A stretch of 64,000 bases of DNA from Lepidodermella squamata. Taxonomy: Eukaryota > Gastrotricha. The notes under the pieces are model-generated. The model was not told the origin of the DNA and searched no databases. It saw nothing but the letters and a program-made list of their open reading frames with translations. Within the stretch, counting starts at the first letter, position 1. Every line of letters begins with the position of its first letter. The stretch spans positions 3,162,001 through 3,226,000 of the forward strand of contig JBLDXI010000017.1 of NCBI GenBank assembly GCA_047495785.1. The letters are read 5' to 3'. Made by a program: the position numbers and the translations under genes. Shown piece after piece: positions 23,180-36,800 of this stretch.

Positions 23180-26100
23180 TCACTGGTGCTGTTTATCCGG
23201 GGAGTAGTGTCCATTCAGCAGGTGCGTTCTGGCACCTTGCTGTCTTTTAGCTTTCGGTGACTGGTGAATTTGAGCAGTCACTGCGACTGGAATTCCGGTC
23301 TTTCCATTCACCAGAGACTCTTTCGACGGAGGATTTACCTGGGCTGGCATTGAAATTCGGCTGATTAGCCCCGGTTTCGAAGAGTTGGAGGATCCAATAC
23401 TAGTACCGTTTGCAGAACTAATCAACGAATTATTAATATAGGCAGGAATGACGTGAATAGATGATTTACCTGCTGCTGGAGGCGCCACTCGAGGCTTTTT
23501 CGCCTTTGGATTGCTTGGCACACTGCGCGACAAGGTCTCTGATCAAATGGTCCTGTTCGTTGATGTGATGACGCATTTCCTACGAAATCGAATACCCACG
23601 CATTTCAATAGCCTATTTTTCAAATTTTTTTAATTTACCGCTATCTTCCCCTCTTTATCATTGAGCAGAGTTTCAGCTTGGCTCAGAGAAGCTAAGATTT
23701 GGCTAGATAGAAGAATAAATGGTAAAAGCGATCTGTTCGAGACTTCAACTTACTCTCTTTCAGACGAAAGCTTAGCAATAGTATGCGCTTGTTCTCTGCA
23801 ATCGTCAGAAAATTAATGAAATTCAGAATAATTTCAGACTCGGAAATCAAACCTCTGACGCTCGTTTGATTTACTCTGGCTAGAAATAACGGCGGATGCT
23901 TCGGCTTTCACTTTATTTTGAGCTTCTCGTTGTTCAGCAGCTAGGGCATCCTTCAACAATTTCACCTCGGAAACCTGCAAAAAATATAAATATAAATGAA
24001 GTTGGGTCCATTTCATTTTTCATTCATTCATTCAATTTATCCTCATTAACTTTGTCATTTTGAAATTATGGGACATAGGAAAATCGAGCAGTTTTCAGTT
24101 CACAAGATCGTAAACATTAGTTTTCTTCATTCATGTGTAACCTGAATTCACGAGTTACGGAATGTCGTAAGCTGTCTGAATGTTTTTCAACTTCCTGCAA
24201 AAACAGCTACTTGAGTGCTCTTTTATTTCACGCACGAGGATTTGTTGCATGGACATTTCCACGAAATAAATTCCCAAACTTGGGGACATGTCGGAGCTCA
24301 AACCATCAAAAAAGTGCAGTTAAGTATAACGAAAAATGAACTGGCAAAAAATGAAGTGTAAAAAACTGCCTTACCGATTGTTCGTATTTGCCTCGTAGGG
24401 TCTCAATCTCGGCTTTCAGAGCGTCGGCTTCAGACAGCGTTTTCGCCAATTTTTGTTCGGTATCGACCAGACGCGATTGCAGCTCTCGAACTTTATCACT
24501 AGAGCCTTTCTGTCCATCCAACTGCGCCTTTAGTGCCGAATTATACTCCTCAGCCTGGCTCAGTTGCGCCCCACTCATCGCGCACTGATCCCGTAGACGG
24601 CTTGTTTCTTGCTGAGCCATGTTCAACTGCCGCGAAAACTCGTTGACCTGAGTCGATAAATCAGCGACGTGATTACGCGTGCGAGCCAGTTCGTTCTGAA
24701 GAATCGCCGTATCCTGCTCTCGTTCTAGAGCTATCGCCTGGGCCGATCTCAAACTCTCGCGAGTTCGATCGAGCTCGGCAATCAACTCAGCGACACGTTT
24801 TTCGAGGATAAGAACACGCTCTCCAACAGTTTGCGCCTCTCTTTCAGCCGAAGAATGAGCCACCTTAGCAGCTCGAAGTTGCGACTCCATCTCACCGAGT
24901 TCGTCCCGAGCCGCCTTAAGTTTAACCTGGCAGTCAGACAAATCTCGCTGCGTCTCCTCAACAACGTGATCTCGAGACGAAATTCGGTTCTGTAATTCTC
25001 GAACTTGCCGCTCAGCGTTTGATAGAGATTCGCGAAGTTCGACTGAAACACGGCGAGACTCGGCGCTGCTGCGACTTGCATCGACATTTTTCGCCCGTTC
25101 TTGTCGCAAATCTTCCTGAAGCTGCTGCAAAATCTGGTCCTGATGAGCTATTTGTTCGGCTGACAGTTTGTGCTGTTCACGAATTCCGGCGGTTTCAACC
25201 TCGGATTTGGCGATTTGCTGCTTCAGTGTTGAATTTTCCTGAGAGACCTTCGCCAGACTTTCACGGCTTTGATTCAATTCGGACTTGAGCCGCTGCAGAT
25301 TTTCGCGTAGGTTAGACCTGTCTTCTTCGCAGTCCTGAATTCGCTCTTGAAGAGACCGCATTTCCGTCTGGAAACGACGAACCTGCCCTTCCAATCGCAC
25401 ACATTCAGCTACTTTAGCGTTCATTTCGTTCTCGCTAACAGCGGCTTTTTCCTCGGCGACCTGAGCCTTTTGCATCGCAGCCGCTTGTTCGCTAGCCGCC
25501 TGTTTGTAGGACTGGCGGGCCTCGGACGCTTCTCGCTTCGCCGATTCAACCTCGTTAAGCATCAACGCGACGCGCTGCTCAGACTCGCGAAGAGCTGACC
25601 TCGTGCTATCCAGGTCAACTCGAAGTTCCTGAACACCGCATTCAAGCCGAGAAATGATGTCCTCGCGTTGATGAAGGTCGCTAGTCAGGGCAGCAATGTC
25701 GATCTCTAGCGCATGGATACGCTCGAGGCAGACGCTATTTTCCTCCTTCATAACCCGTGAATCAGCACTGGTCTCGGCGATTTGTCGCCGCAAGTCTTCC
25801 ATCTCCTTGTCACGAGCCCTGGTATTATTCTCCCATTCCAAATTCTGCTCCTCAGCTTTCTGCCGCATATCACAGAGCCGCTCTTCAAGCATTCGCAACT
25901 CCTCGGTCGCGTTCATTTTCTCCTCCCGAGCGATTTCAAGGTCGTGCTTCATTTGTTCAAGAGCCGCTTCCAGCTGATTTGCCTTACGTTGAGCTGACTC
26001 AGTGTCAATGTTCATTGATTCCAACTGAATCTCTAGTTCTTCGATCTTCTTATCGCGCTCGAGTAGCTCTCGATTAGTGTAACGATGGTCTGTTTCATAG

Positions 26101-29100
26101 CAGCGGAAATCAGCGAGAAGCCGGCTGTAAGATTCTTCAAGGACAGCGTTGTCTTGGCACACCCGTGAAAACTTCTCCTTCAAGTCTTTAGCAACAATTT
26201 CTTCGGCCTGGAGTCGGAATGCGACTGACTCAGCAGCGGAGCGTTCGTTGTCAATCACTTCTTTAAGCTGGATTATTGCGAGTTCAAGCTCTTGCTGCCG
26301 CTGCCGCGAGTTTCGCACATCAATACGGGCCTGTTGCAAGTCAGCTTCCATGCGAATTACAATAGTTTCCAGGTCGGCAACTCGGGATTTCAAATCGCAA
26401 TTCAGCCGATCCAATTCGTCTGACTTTTCATCACTAGTCGCCATTCTGCCCGAAAAATCTGCACATCGCTCTCGGAGGGTTTCCAACTCCATACTGGTGA
26501 GGCGTTCTTCGTCTCGCAGGCGGTTCAAATCTTCAGTAGCGTCGGCTAGTCGTTGTTTCAAATCGCTATTTGCTGCGTTCTGCTCAGAATTCAGCAGGTC
26601 TAACTGCCGACAGCGCGCGTGAAGTTGATGCACCTCAACCTGGAGATCGGAATTCGACCGGCTCAGAGCCATTATCTCTTCTCGGGCATGTTCAAGACGC
26701 TGCGATAGCTCGGAAACATCAGCACGCGCCGCATCTCGTTCGACAACGAGAATGTCTGTAGTCTGCCTAAGGCGAGCCATTTCGCCGTCTTGTTCGGTTC
26801 TCATCAGAAGCGCGTCGCGTTTGATTTGATCAATCAAATTTTCGGTGTTTCTCGCGTCCTGAATAGCCATTTCGCGTTCTTGAGACACCTCGGTTATGCG
26901 GGCCTCAGCGCGGTTAAGCCGCTCCTCCATCAAAGCCAAGTTTTCCAAGGCCTGGCGTAATTCGATCTGCTGTTCCCGGGCGCGTTGAGCTACCCGTCGA
27001 ACATCACCCTCTTTCGTCTCCATTTCTTCGCTGGCAGCCTGGCATCTTGCTATAGCTTGGTCTGTTTCGGCGCGAAGGCGAAGAATAGCCTGGTCTCGGA
27101 CCGCAACATCGTGACGATACGCCTGCAGTTGCTCCTCGAGACACTGAACAGCCATTTCAAGCTCGCCGACCCGAGCCTCACATCTGCGCCGTTCTTTCGC
27201 CTCGATTTCAGCTGATTGGCTGATTTCGAAATTTTCCATCCTAGCATGCTCCTGCGCAGTTCGAATGTCGACGTAATCGCGATCAAGAGCAACGATTTTT
27301 TCGTTCAGTTCGATAACCTCGTTTCTGAGACGAGACGCCTCACTCTCAGCGGCTGCTAGTTGCTGCTCAGCGTACAAACGATCCGAGTCTGACTTGGCGA
27401 CTTGAGTCTCAGCCGCGACAGCTCGAGTCCGTTCATGCTCAGCGTCCATTCGTGCATCGGCCGCTTTTTGCCGCATTTCCGACAACTCCTCAGCCATTCG
27501 TTTCATTGCAGTTTCAGATCTTGCCAGTTCTTGTTTTGCAGACTCAGTGGCCTCGCAGGACCGCTCGAAAGCCGCTCTCATTTCAGCCAGTTGGTTGTCC
27601 CTAACTCTCACGAGTTCACACGTGTTTTCTGCATCTCGTTGAATCGTCAGGAATTCAGCCTCGAACCTAGCTATTTCAGACCGGAGTTGCGAGATTATTC
27701 CATCTTTTTCGCCAACTTGTTCCGATAACATTGCAACTTCATTTCGTAAAGCGCCAGCCTCGTCTTCGCGCTGCTGAAGTAGGGCACTCAGCGATTTATT
27801 GCGCTCGTGGTCGACGGCTTGCGAGTCCAACATTTCGCGCATTTGCTGCTCAGTTCGCAGTTTTTCTTCCCAAACGATGCGCATGTCAGCCCGCATTTTG
27901 TTAGCAGCTTGCTCTTGCGCTCGCAATTCGTCCTTGATGCGATCGACGTGATGTTGCAATGCGGTCTGTTCGGCGGAAGATCTGGCTTTCAAACGAGCGA
28001 ATTCTTCCTCAACAACGATTTTTTCGTGGCGAGTAGTTTCGAGCTGCATTTCCAGCTTCCTCACAGAGTCTGTCAAATCTTGAGTTTTCGTGGCAAGTTC
28101 TTTTGCGAAATAATGCTCCGCTGATACGCCCTGACACGTCTCGCTATCAACGCTGTTGAAGCTATTCGACTGCAAAGCTTTCACCGCATCCAATTGAATA
28201 CTCAGCGATCGCACTTGATCCTCGGCGTTTCTTGCCTTGTCGCGTTGTTCTTTCAACAACGTGGCAATGTGCACAAGTTCTCGGCGCATGTTCTCGACCG
28301 TTTCTTCCTTATCGCCTATGGCAGCACGAAGAGCCTGGTCAAGCTGGGACGAAGACATCTGCCGTTCCGAAAGCAACGATTCCAAACGATCATTCTATGA
28401 AAGACATAAGTAATACAGATCCATTTTCATGTATTTGAGCTTACTTCGGTCATCACTTCTTCGTAGCGAGTTCGATACATCTCTATTTCTTGAGCTCGAT
28501 CTTTAGCCGTGTTTTCGAGATCCTCAGCCCGCTCCCGTTCGTTAGCCAACTCGCGCTGAAGATAAGCTACAGCCGATTCAGACTCACTGTTGATAATGAT
28601 TCGTTCATTCTGAAACTTTTTGAGATCATCGAGAGCCTTAACCGAAAATTTGCATTAGAGAGCGCGAAGCAAGAAACGTTGAAATTACCTTTGTCAGCTG
28701 TTGTTTATAATTTTCGGCTTGAGTTTGCCATTCAAACTTGTCGCGCTCCAACTGCTCAACACGCTGATTGTGAGATTTGGATGGGCTGCTATCTGCGGCC
28801 GCCGATTTCAAGCGACTTATTTCTCGATCTCGACTGTGCAATTCGCGAACAAGTTCTTGTTCTCTCTGGCTAATAGCGCTGAGAGTTGTTCTGACCTCAT
28901 GCAGCTGTAAAAGAAAAACGAAAATATTTAATGGTACTAAATTTTAATTGCTAAATTTAGACCTTTTCATCGAGCTCAACAATGTCTCTTTTAGCTCTCA
29001 TCAGCTCTTCGTCGCTCGTGTGTCGATCATTTTCGATGAAGACTGTAGCAGGCTCGTGGTATTCGCTTTGAACTCCGAGCGATCGTTTCGGCACAGGCGC

Positions 29101-29836
29101 GGGTGGTTTGTCATTGAGAATGCCGTCTAAAGAAGCGATTGCTTGAATCAGGCGGGCAATTTCGGCCTGCTGAGCATGTGTTTGACATTTCGTAACTTCT
29201 GATATTTTTCCTTTGATTCTCGCAGAATTAACGGCGTCTATAAGCCTCGATAGCTCGTTGAGCAAATTATCGTAGTTCTGCTTAGTTTTTCGTTGGCTTT
29301 TCTCCAAAGATTCACTTCGAACTCCAAGTTCCTGTAATTTTTCGAAACTGTTTGGAAACTGTTCACTGATTAGAATTGCCGAAGTGCAAACCTGAATGGC
29401 TAGTTCCACTTGTTCTCGATGAGATTCTGAATTTTGCAATTGCTTTTCCAAAAATTCGACTTTTTCGGCATTCTCCTACACAAAATTTGATAGTGTTCGA
29501 GTGTGGCAAATTAAGACATAAAGCTAACTAACGCGAACGGTTCGGCGGAGTTTATCCATCTTTTCACCACTTTCACCATCCCACTTTTCAACACAGGATA
29601 GGAAGTGCTCGATTTGCAGCTTGACGTCGTCAACATATTGTTCCAGCACTTTGCATTTTACCTGGAATAGCAATTTTTATGGTGACCCATTCCATTAAAA
29701 ATTTTTAGCAAATGATATTTACCTTTGTGCGCATCGGCTCCGTCGGAATTTCATCTGATGCGTTAATTTTTTGACTGTAGAAGTCCCCGAATTTTTCCAT
29801 GACAAGCCGCAACTCTGCCACGCGGCTTTTTGTCAT
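23180..29836 (-). CDS. Very long coiled-coil protein (about 2000 residues; possibly rootletin/centrosome-like)
   Basis: Minus-strand multi-exon gene. The start at 29836 reads MTKSRVAELRLVMEKF and the stop is at 23180. One exon of about 4 kb (28396 to about 24370) encodes roughly 1340 residues of nearly uninterrupted heptad repeats rich in E, R, Q, A and L with no proline breaks. Flanking exons continue the coiled coil on both sides. The tail (23180-23533) is instead basic and Ser/Pro/Asn rich (SNPKAKKPRVAPP), likely disordered. Such proteins build filaments or scaffolds; rootletin (C. elegans CHE-10), other centrosomal or Golgi coiled-coil proteins are candidates. I recognise no diagnostic domain, so the family is unassigned. 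Many long frames on the opposite strand here are composition shadows. The gene is divergent from Dicer, with about 1 kb between starts. Confidence 0.85.
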
Positions 29837-30869
29837 GATGCTGACAATTATTAGAACAGACCTGAGATAAGAGAGAAAATTAGGGTACGGTGAACAAAGA
29901 CAGTTTGAAATAAATGTGCATACTACACACGGCAACTCTACGAGCATCTCATGCTCCAAGAGCATGAGTACAAAGCATCTCACTCCTCATTCCTCATTCA
30001 GATTAGACTAATGGCAGTTATCAAGGCTCTCCTCCCTACTCATACCATATTGACACCTGAGTAGCATGGTCAGTTAACCATGCCGATTCAAGACACTGAA
30101 AGAAAGCAGGGAGCAGGGAATAAGGAGAAGTCGGATGAAGGTATCTAGGCTGTGAAAACAGGGGTGTCACTTCTTACACTCAGTAAACTCTGATTATAAA
30201 ATGTTATTTTGGGCCATAATCAGAGGATGTAGGGGATGTAGGGTAGATATATTAATGAAGGATGGGAATTAAAGTTCAAGTTTAAGAGTGTGTGCAGTGT
30301 TGCCGGAGACGGTTTTAGCGTCTGTAGAAACGAGCGACCCATAATAAAAGAGCGGCGCCATTTATATTTTTTAATTGACCGATGTAAAATACTACACGTT
30401 GAGAAAAATATAAATTCTACAAACGACCGAAAAATACAATTAGCAATTTCAAAAATTTTAAAAGTTGCGCGCGTTTTCGTACGTGCCCCCTTGAAAGGGC
30501 GGTTGACGATTCCCCTTTCGTTCTCGCCTCGAACGCGTTCGGCTTTGGCGTCGCCTTGCTCCGAATTTGTTTTTGTTGTTTTTATTTCTCATCATGAAGA
30601 GGTAAATCAACACCTTACATGGAATGGCCAATCTCCGCCTGTTGGCAGGCATACCGTCTTTGTGACAGACCTGAAGATCAGGTTTCGTTTTCTTTCACGA
30701 CATGGCGAGCATTCCACAAAAGTACCCAGGTGTCCCGCAAAAGTGATTCAGATCCTTTGAGAATAACAAAGGAGTCTAATTTTTCCTTTGTTATTCCAGT
30801 CTACAACTCAATTCTCTGATTATAATTCAAATTACTGTGCTCAATTTTTGTAGAGCTGATTTTTATTGG
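29837..30869. promoter_or_regulatory. Divergent region between the coiled-coil gene and Dicer
   Basis: About 1 kb. It contains nested hairpin-forming words at 29942-29966 (a perfect 7-bp stem CATGCTC-caa-GAGCATG overlapping GAGCAT-ctc-ATGCTC). An acceptor-like site (ttttgtag, ending 30853) lies 16 nt before the Dicer ATG. A 156-codon frame at 30290-30760 has no recognisable features and was not called. Confidence 0.45.
29942..29966. other. Overlapping short inverted repeats
   Basis: CATGCTC and GAGCATG are separated by 3 nt; the first arm also pairs with GAGCAT to its left. This could form alternative small hairpins or a palindromic binding site. Function unknown. Confidence 0.4.
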
Positions 30870-33800
30870 ATGGAAAAAGCGAGAGTCGCAGTTAATTCCC
30901 TATCCGACAACTCATTAACTCGATTGCCTCAACTGGTAAGCAAATTATTTTCGCTCATTTTCATCATGCTTTTAACTATCTATGCAGGTCGAATTGTTGA
31001 GGAAATGTGTGACGGAAAACACTATTCTATGCCTTAGTCGCTCGCAAGCCAAATTGTTTGCCATAGTGATCACATGTCGGCATTTTGGAGCCCAAGTTTT
31101 CTCACCCGATCGAAAATCCGACAAAAATGCGAAATTTATCGTCATTGTATCCGATTCAGCGGATACTGATTCCTTGGTGTCATGCATGAATGTTCACTCG
31201 AGCTATAATGTTTTGCAATGCTGCAACACAATTTCTTATTCGCTTGAATCGCTTAGGGAGTATCACGTGTTGATTTTGAACTCATCGACAATTGCTAAAT
31301 CGCTTCGTGAGAAAGTTTTAACATTCAATGATATCTGTCTCCTGGTATTTAACGAGTGCCATTTGGGACTCGTTGACGACAATTGGAACCAAGTTCTCCA
31401 GCAATACAAGTCTTTGAATGGCTCGCAGAATCGTCCATTAATAATGGCAGTAACTACCGTCCTCAGCACGATGTATATCGAAGATTCTCACAAGTTGGAA
31501 CAGTTTCTGACGGACTTGGGAAAATTTTACTGTGCCAACATCAATGTTGACCGTACTATGTTATCATCGAAATATTCGACCGATTCAAAACTGAAGGAGC
31601 AGCTGATGGTGTGTAATCAAACGGTAGATGACGTCCGCCTTGATCTGGAGAATAGAATCGAAGCATTGATCATTCCACATGCTGAAATGATGAAGCGATA
31701 TTGCCCCGCGCTTTCTTCTGCGGTGGATACAGTTTCTTTTCCTGATGTCATTGGGGCGGCGAAGATTTGTTACTCAGCAGTAATGGCCGTTCACGAGGTG
31801 CTCAAAGAACTTGGTCCATTTTGTGCGGCTAAACTTGCCGAAAATTTTATCGACCAAATTGAGCAACACTACTCTTGTCACGTGCCTGATGCTGATGCTC
31901 GCAAAATGCTTGCTATCGGATCAACAGCTCTGCGTCAAGTCAGCCAGATCGTTGATGCGTACTACAAGGCTAACGTTATATGCTTGGAAGATATAATTCC
32001 GCTTGTCCCTAAAAAAGTCATGGCATTCCTGACTGAATTTAAAAAGTGGATGCCTAAAATTGACTTTAAAATTACACCAGCCTCCACATTGCCTTTCGAG
32101 GAGAACAAGAAAGGAGGCAAGAAAGGTAAAGGTGACGATTCGGATACTGATGATGATGACGACTTTGACGACGATTTTTCTGACGATATGAGCTCGGATT
32201 CTACGGATGGAGGCGCTGGCAAGGGTGTTGGTTCCGACATGCCAGGTTGCACACCAGTCGATCCTCACACATTTCGTAGGCACAGACGGCAGGCTAATAT
32301 TAGAATGATGAAGCAAATCATCGAGGGAACTGCTTTATCAGCTCTGGTAATTGTCAAAACGTCATTCGAAGCTTATGCCCTTGCCGTATTGATTGACGAA
32401 ATCTGCAAATACGACGGTGATTTGTTTTTCCTAAAAGTCGGCCACTATGCCTCGCTGGCGTTGCAAGAAAGCTCGGCGAAATCCCTTCTTCTGGCTCCAC
32501 CGGCTCGGCTTTTCCTCAAAGTTTGCATAGATTCTTTCAATCATTTGTATATTTATGAAATAATTTCTAGTACCAATCGAACGTGCTTCATCGCTTCAGA
32601 CAGCGACGTCTCAATGTTCTCGTTACAACAGACCTTCACGGGACATCCGTCACTCTGCCTCCGATAAATCACGTTGTTCGACTGAGTGTACCCTTTCCGT
32701 ACGAAAGCTACATCGGGTCGAAATCGTTTTGCCAAACCCAAAATTCAGTCATGACGGTGATTGTTGATGAAAAGTCCGCTGACAGCACTCAATCAATGAT
32801 TCAGGTCTATCGCGACACTGAAAATGTGCTATCAAGTCAGTTTTTTGTCGTTTGCAAAATTTTAATCAAAAGCTATATTTTTCAGGCCATTGCGTGGCAG
32901 CAAATTTACCAATCGAACTTCCAAGCCTTGAAACGTCGTTAAATACATCAAATAGCGAAGCTAGTCGGCCAAAAGCAACTGGAAAAGACAGTCAGTTGAT
33001 TCCGCCGTTTTACCCAACTGGAAGTGCTAAAGATTCAGCGAAAGTCACATCTGATAATGCTATTATGATTGTGAATCGTTATTGTGCCAAGTTACCCAGC
33101 GATGTGTTCACTCGCCTGACCAGTTTGTCTGAAGTCGAAAATATGCCGCCAGAAAACGGAGGCGCGGACACTCAATACCGAGCAAACATCACGTTGCCCA
33201 TAATTTCGCCGCTGAAAACCCCGATTTACGGCAACGCGATGCCAACGCCGCTTCTAGCGCTGAAATCTGCTGCTGTTGAAACTTGCAAGATGTTGCATCA
33301 AGAGGGTGAAATTGACGACAAACTGAACCCGGTTACTTTCGAGGTATGGAAGTGTGAAGATTTGCGGCAGGAAGAAATGCAACTAGAAGCTGCCCCCGAA
33401 ACGACATCGAAGCCATCGAATAGCGGCGTTTCAGTTGCTAAGAGGAAGCAATCATATCCGAAAAAGTTTGCTCAAGCTTTGACGAGTGGGCCTGTGCTAT
33501 TCTCGAAAAATCAGCCCGAAGAAAGTAATGGCGATGCAACGGAGGTGGTTAGTGTCGAAGCTAGCCGACCATGCCCGCCTTGTCGGCTGTATCAAGTGAA
33601 AATGCGGCGATCTGAGGGTCCTTTCCTCACACTTGTAGATCGCGCTTACGACCCATCGTGCTGCCCTCGCCATTACGGCTTTATCACAACGGATGGTGCT
33701 ATTCCGAAGGTTCCTAATTTCCCGGTCTTCACGCGCTACTGCGATCTAGATGTTACATTCGAATCTCTTGGCGAAGAGTTGATTTTCTCTGAGCAAGAGC

Positions 33801-36800
33801 TTGATCTCATTCGATTTTTCCATCGCTACGTCTTCCACACGATTCTGCGAATCGAAAAAGACGTTCTGTTCTTCCAGCCGGAAAAGTCGCCCATTCAAAT
33901 GTTCATTTTACCGTTAACGTACGACACGGCTGACGGGAAACCAGCTATTGACTGGGATTTCATCAAGTATATCAAACATTTTGTGCCGACTGTGCCAGGA
34001 GGTCTTGGCATTGTTCTTCGCAAGAGCGGCGAGCGTTTTCATTGGGATCAGAGCCAATTCGAAGACGCGGTGGTCTACCGCTCTTACTGCGGCTTTGTCG
34101 CCAACGAGTTGTACTACGTCGTGAATGTTCGGTATGACTACTCGCCGAAAACGCCGTTCCCGTCGGATCAATACGACGATTTCGTGTCGTATTACGAAAT
34201 CAAGTACAGGCTGATGGTGACCAACACAACTCAGCCGTTGCTTGACGTCGACCACACGACAGCTCATCTCAACATGATTTTGCCGCGTCGATGCAGCGGA
34301 AAGCTCGTTCCGACAACAGATGGTATTAATTTATCATTATTGTTATTAAATTGAGAAACATTTCAGATTACTTAACTGGGAATCGAAAATTTGAGGCTAA
34401 AAAATTGTGCCTCATTCTAGTTAAATTTGGACAAACCGCCTTTTCACTTTTCTTGCGCTCGTCTAAGAAGGCTGTAAAATTGGGAAAAATTGAAAAATTA
34501 CCCATACCATCTTCACCTATTTGTGAAATCAAGGTAAAATGTGATCTGCACCCCTTTGTGTTCTGAATATTTCTAAGTTTTTCCCGATTATTAATTTTGT
34601 CCAAATAAGATCCTTTACGGCATTAAATCGGTCATTTGAAACACGATTTTAATCGGCTTATACTGATATTTTTCAGAGGAAAATGCGCAACGTCTTTGGT
34701 TTGTTCCTGAGCTGTGTGGTATTCACCCGTTTCCAGCGTCCATGTGGCACAAAGCCGCTTGCTTGCCTACGATTTTCTACCGCTTGAACAGTCTTTTAGT
34801 CGCTAACGAAACTCTTCACATGGTCAACTCCGCCCTAGGCCTGCCTGATCTGGCTGAGCCTATTGATGGAGTAATACCTGCCAAGGAGAAATCGCTCATC
34901 GAATATTCGCAGCTTCGAACCCATCAAATGGCGGCGATTGCGCAACAAGCGGCCGGAATAACGCATTGGCTATTGACCGAGCCGTTGCTGCAAAGTTCAT
35001 CAACCAGCGCGCCCGGTTACGGCGTTTGCTCTGACTGTGTTGTCGCTGTTGAATCGGTCGTTTTCAAAACGCTGTGGCTTTACTTCAAGCGGGAAGAACA
35101 AGAAGAAGGTCAGGGCGAGCAGACGCTGCTGTCCTGCCTGATTTGCCACAATTTCTGCTACAGCGAATTCCACGCGATTGCGCACTTGCGTCACCGCCAT
35201 TCGTGGCTTTACACGCAACCGTGGTCGTTCCAACCCGACTCGCCCTGCCCGCTGTGCCAGGCAATGACCAAGGCCATGCAGCTATCACAGAGCCAGTCGC
35301 AACCGTGCGAGTTACCCATCTCCGCAATTCACTGCTCGTGCGGCGAGAAGGCAGGGTTGTGCAAGCACATCTCATCTCAATGGGACTCATTCCGCGCGAA
35401 AATCTCGTACTTATCAAAAGCCTGTGACCGGCCGCCTAACATGTGCGACATCTTGACAGCCCTCACCGCCTCGAACGCGAACGACATGTTCAGCTACGAG
35501 CGGCTTGAAACTGTGGGTGATTCTTTTCTGAAATTCACGGTAACCGCGTATTTGTACTGCTCGTGCCCTGGCGTTGAGGAGGGCAAGTTGACGTATATGC
35601 GGAGTCGGCAGGTCTGCAATTTGAACCTGTATTACCGGGGTCGCACCCGCGAGTTGGCCGAGCGCATGATTGTCTCGAAATTCGAGCCGACTGAGGCGTG
35701 GCTGCCGCCTGGTTACGTGTGCTTGAAAGGCAACGAATTGGATGAGAAAGTGTGTGACCCGAGCGCGATTTGGAAGGGCCCAGCCGAGGAGGCGAAACAA
35801 ACCAATGGCCACGCGAATGGCCATGAAAATGGGAATGGCAAGGCTGAGACGAACGGAAATGACACGAGTAAATTAGGCGATGACGAGGCCGAAGATGAGG
35901 AAGAGCAGAAGAATGAAGTGCCTGAGTTGCCGTCGACTCGCGGCCGAGGTCGTGGGCGGGGTGGTCGCCGTGGTCGGGGTAGAGGTCGCGGTGGCCGTGG
36001 TGGAGCTCAACAAGCTAAGCCAAAACCGCCGAAATCTGACGACAGTGACAGCGATGACGAAACAGTGGCTGTTAATTCGAAAACAAACGGAACTTCAGAG
36101 TTGACTACACTCCACACCCACCAAAGTCTATCGGACAAAAACATCGCCGATTGCGTTGAAGCGATTATTGCCGCGTATTTGGTAACAGCCGGGCATCAGG
36201 TGGCCCTGCAAGTCATCACCTGGTTCGGAATTAAGGTATTGCCCTTGATTCACTCTCTTGACTGCGGTCGCCCGGTCTCGGAGTGTGTAGACCGGTTACC
36301 TGATCCTGCCCCTCCGCTGTTGCCCGGGGCTGATCGCGAGGCGTTGATGAAGGTCTACTACAGCAATAATTTGGCGACCTTCGAATCGCTGATTGGCTAC
36401 CATTTCCGCGATAAAGCCTACCTGGTTCAAGCCTTCTGCCACGCTTCGTTTGATCTGTTCACGAAGCAGCGGTTAACAGATAGCTACCAACGTTTGGAGT
36501 TGCTAGGCGACGCTATTCTCGACTATTTGATCACGAGGCACATGTACGAACTGCATAGCCACTACTCACCCGGCGTGTTAACCGATTTGAGGTCGGCTCT
36601 CGTCAACAACAACATTTTCAGCTCGTTGGCGGTTCGGTGGAGTTTCCACCGATTCTTGCTCTACGCAAGCCCTGGGCTTTTCAATGTTGTCGTCGATTTC
36701 GTCAATCTCCACAAGCAGCACGGTTCTGATTTGGACCTAGAAAAGCTGGACGAGGTTAGTATTGACGTCTTTGATTTTTGTTTGAAAATAATATATTTTC

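Noticed and set aside
25696-28438. Many plus-strand frames over the coiled-coil gene
   Set aside because: They lie opposite one long conserved coding exon, are Ser/Phe/Arg-rich without motifs, and are explained by codon complement.
30290-30760. 156-codon frame upstream of Dicer
   Set aside because: No recognisable domain, not supported by splice sites, and located in the divergent 5' region.
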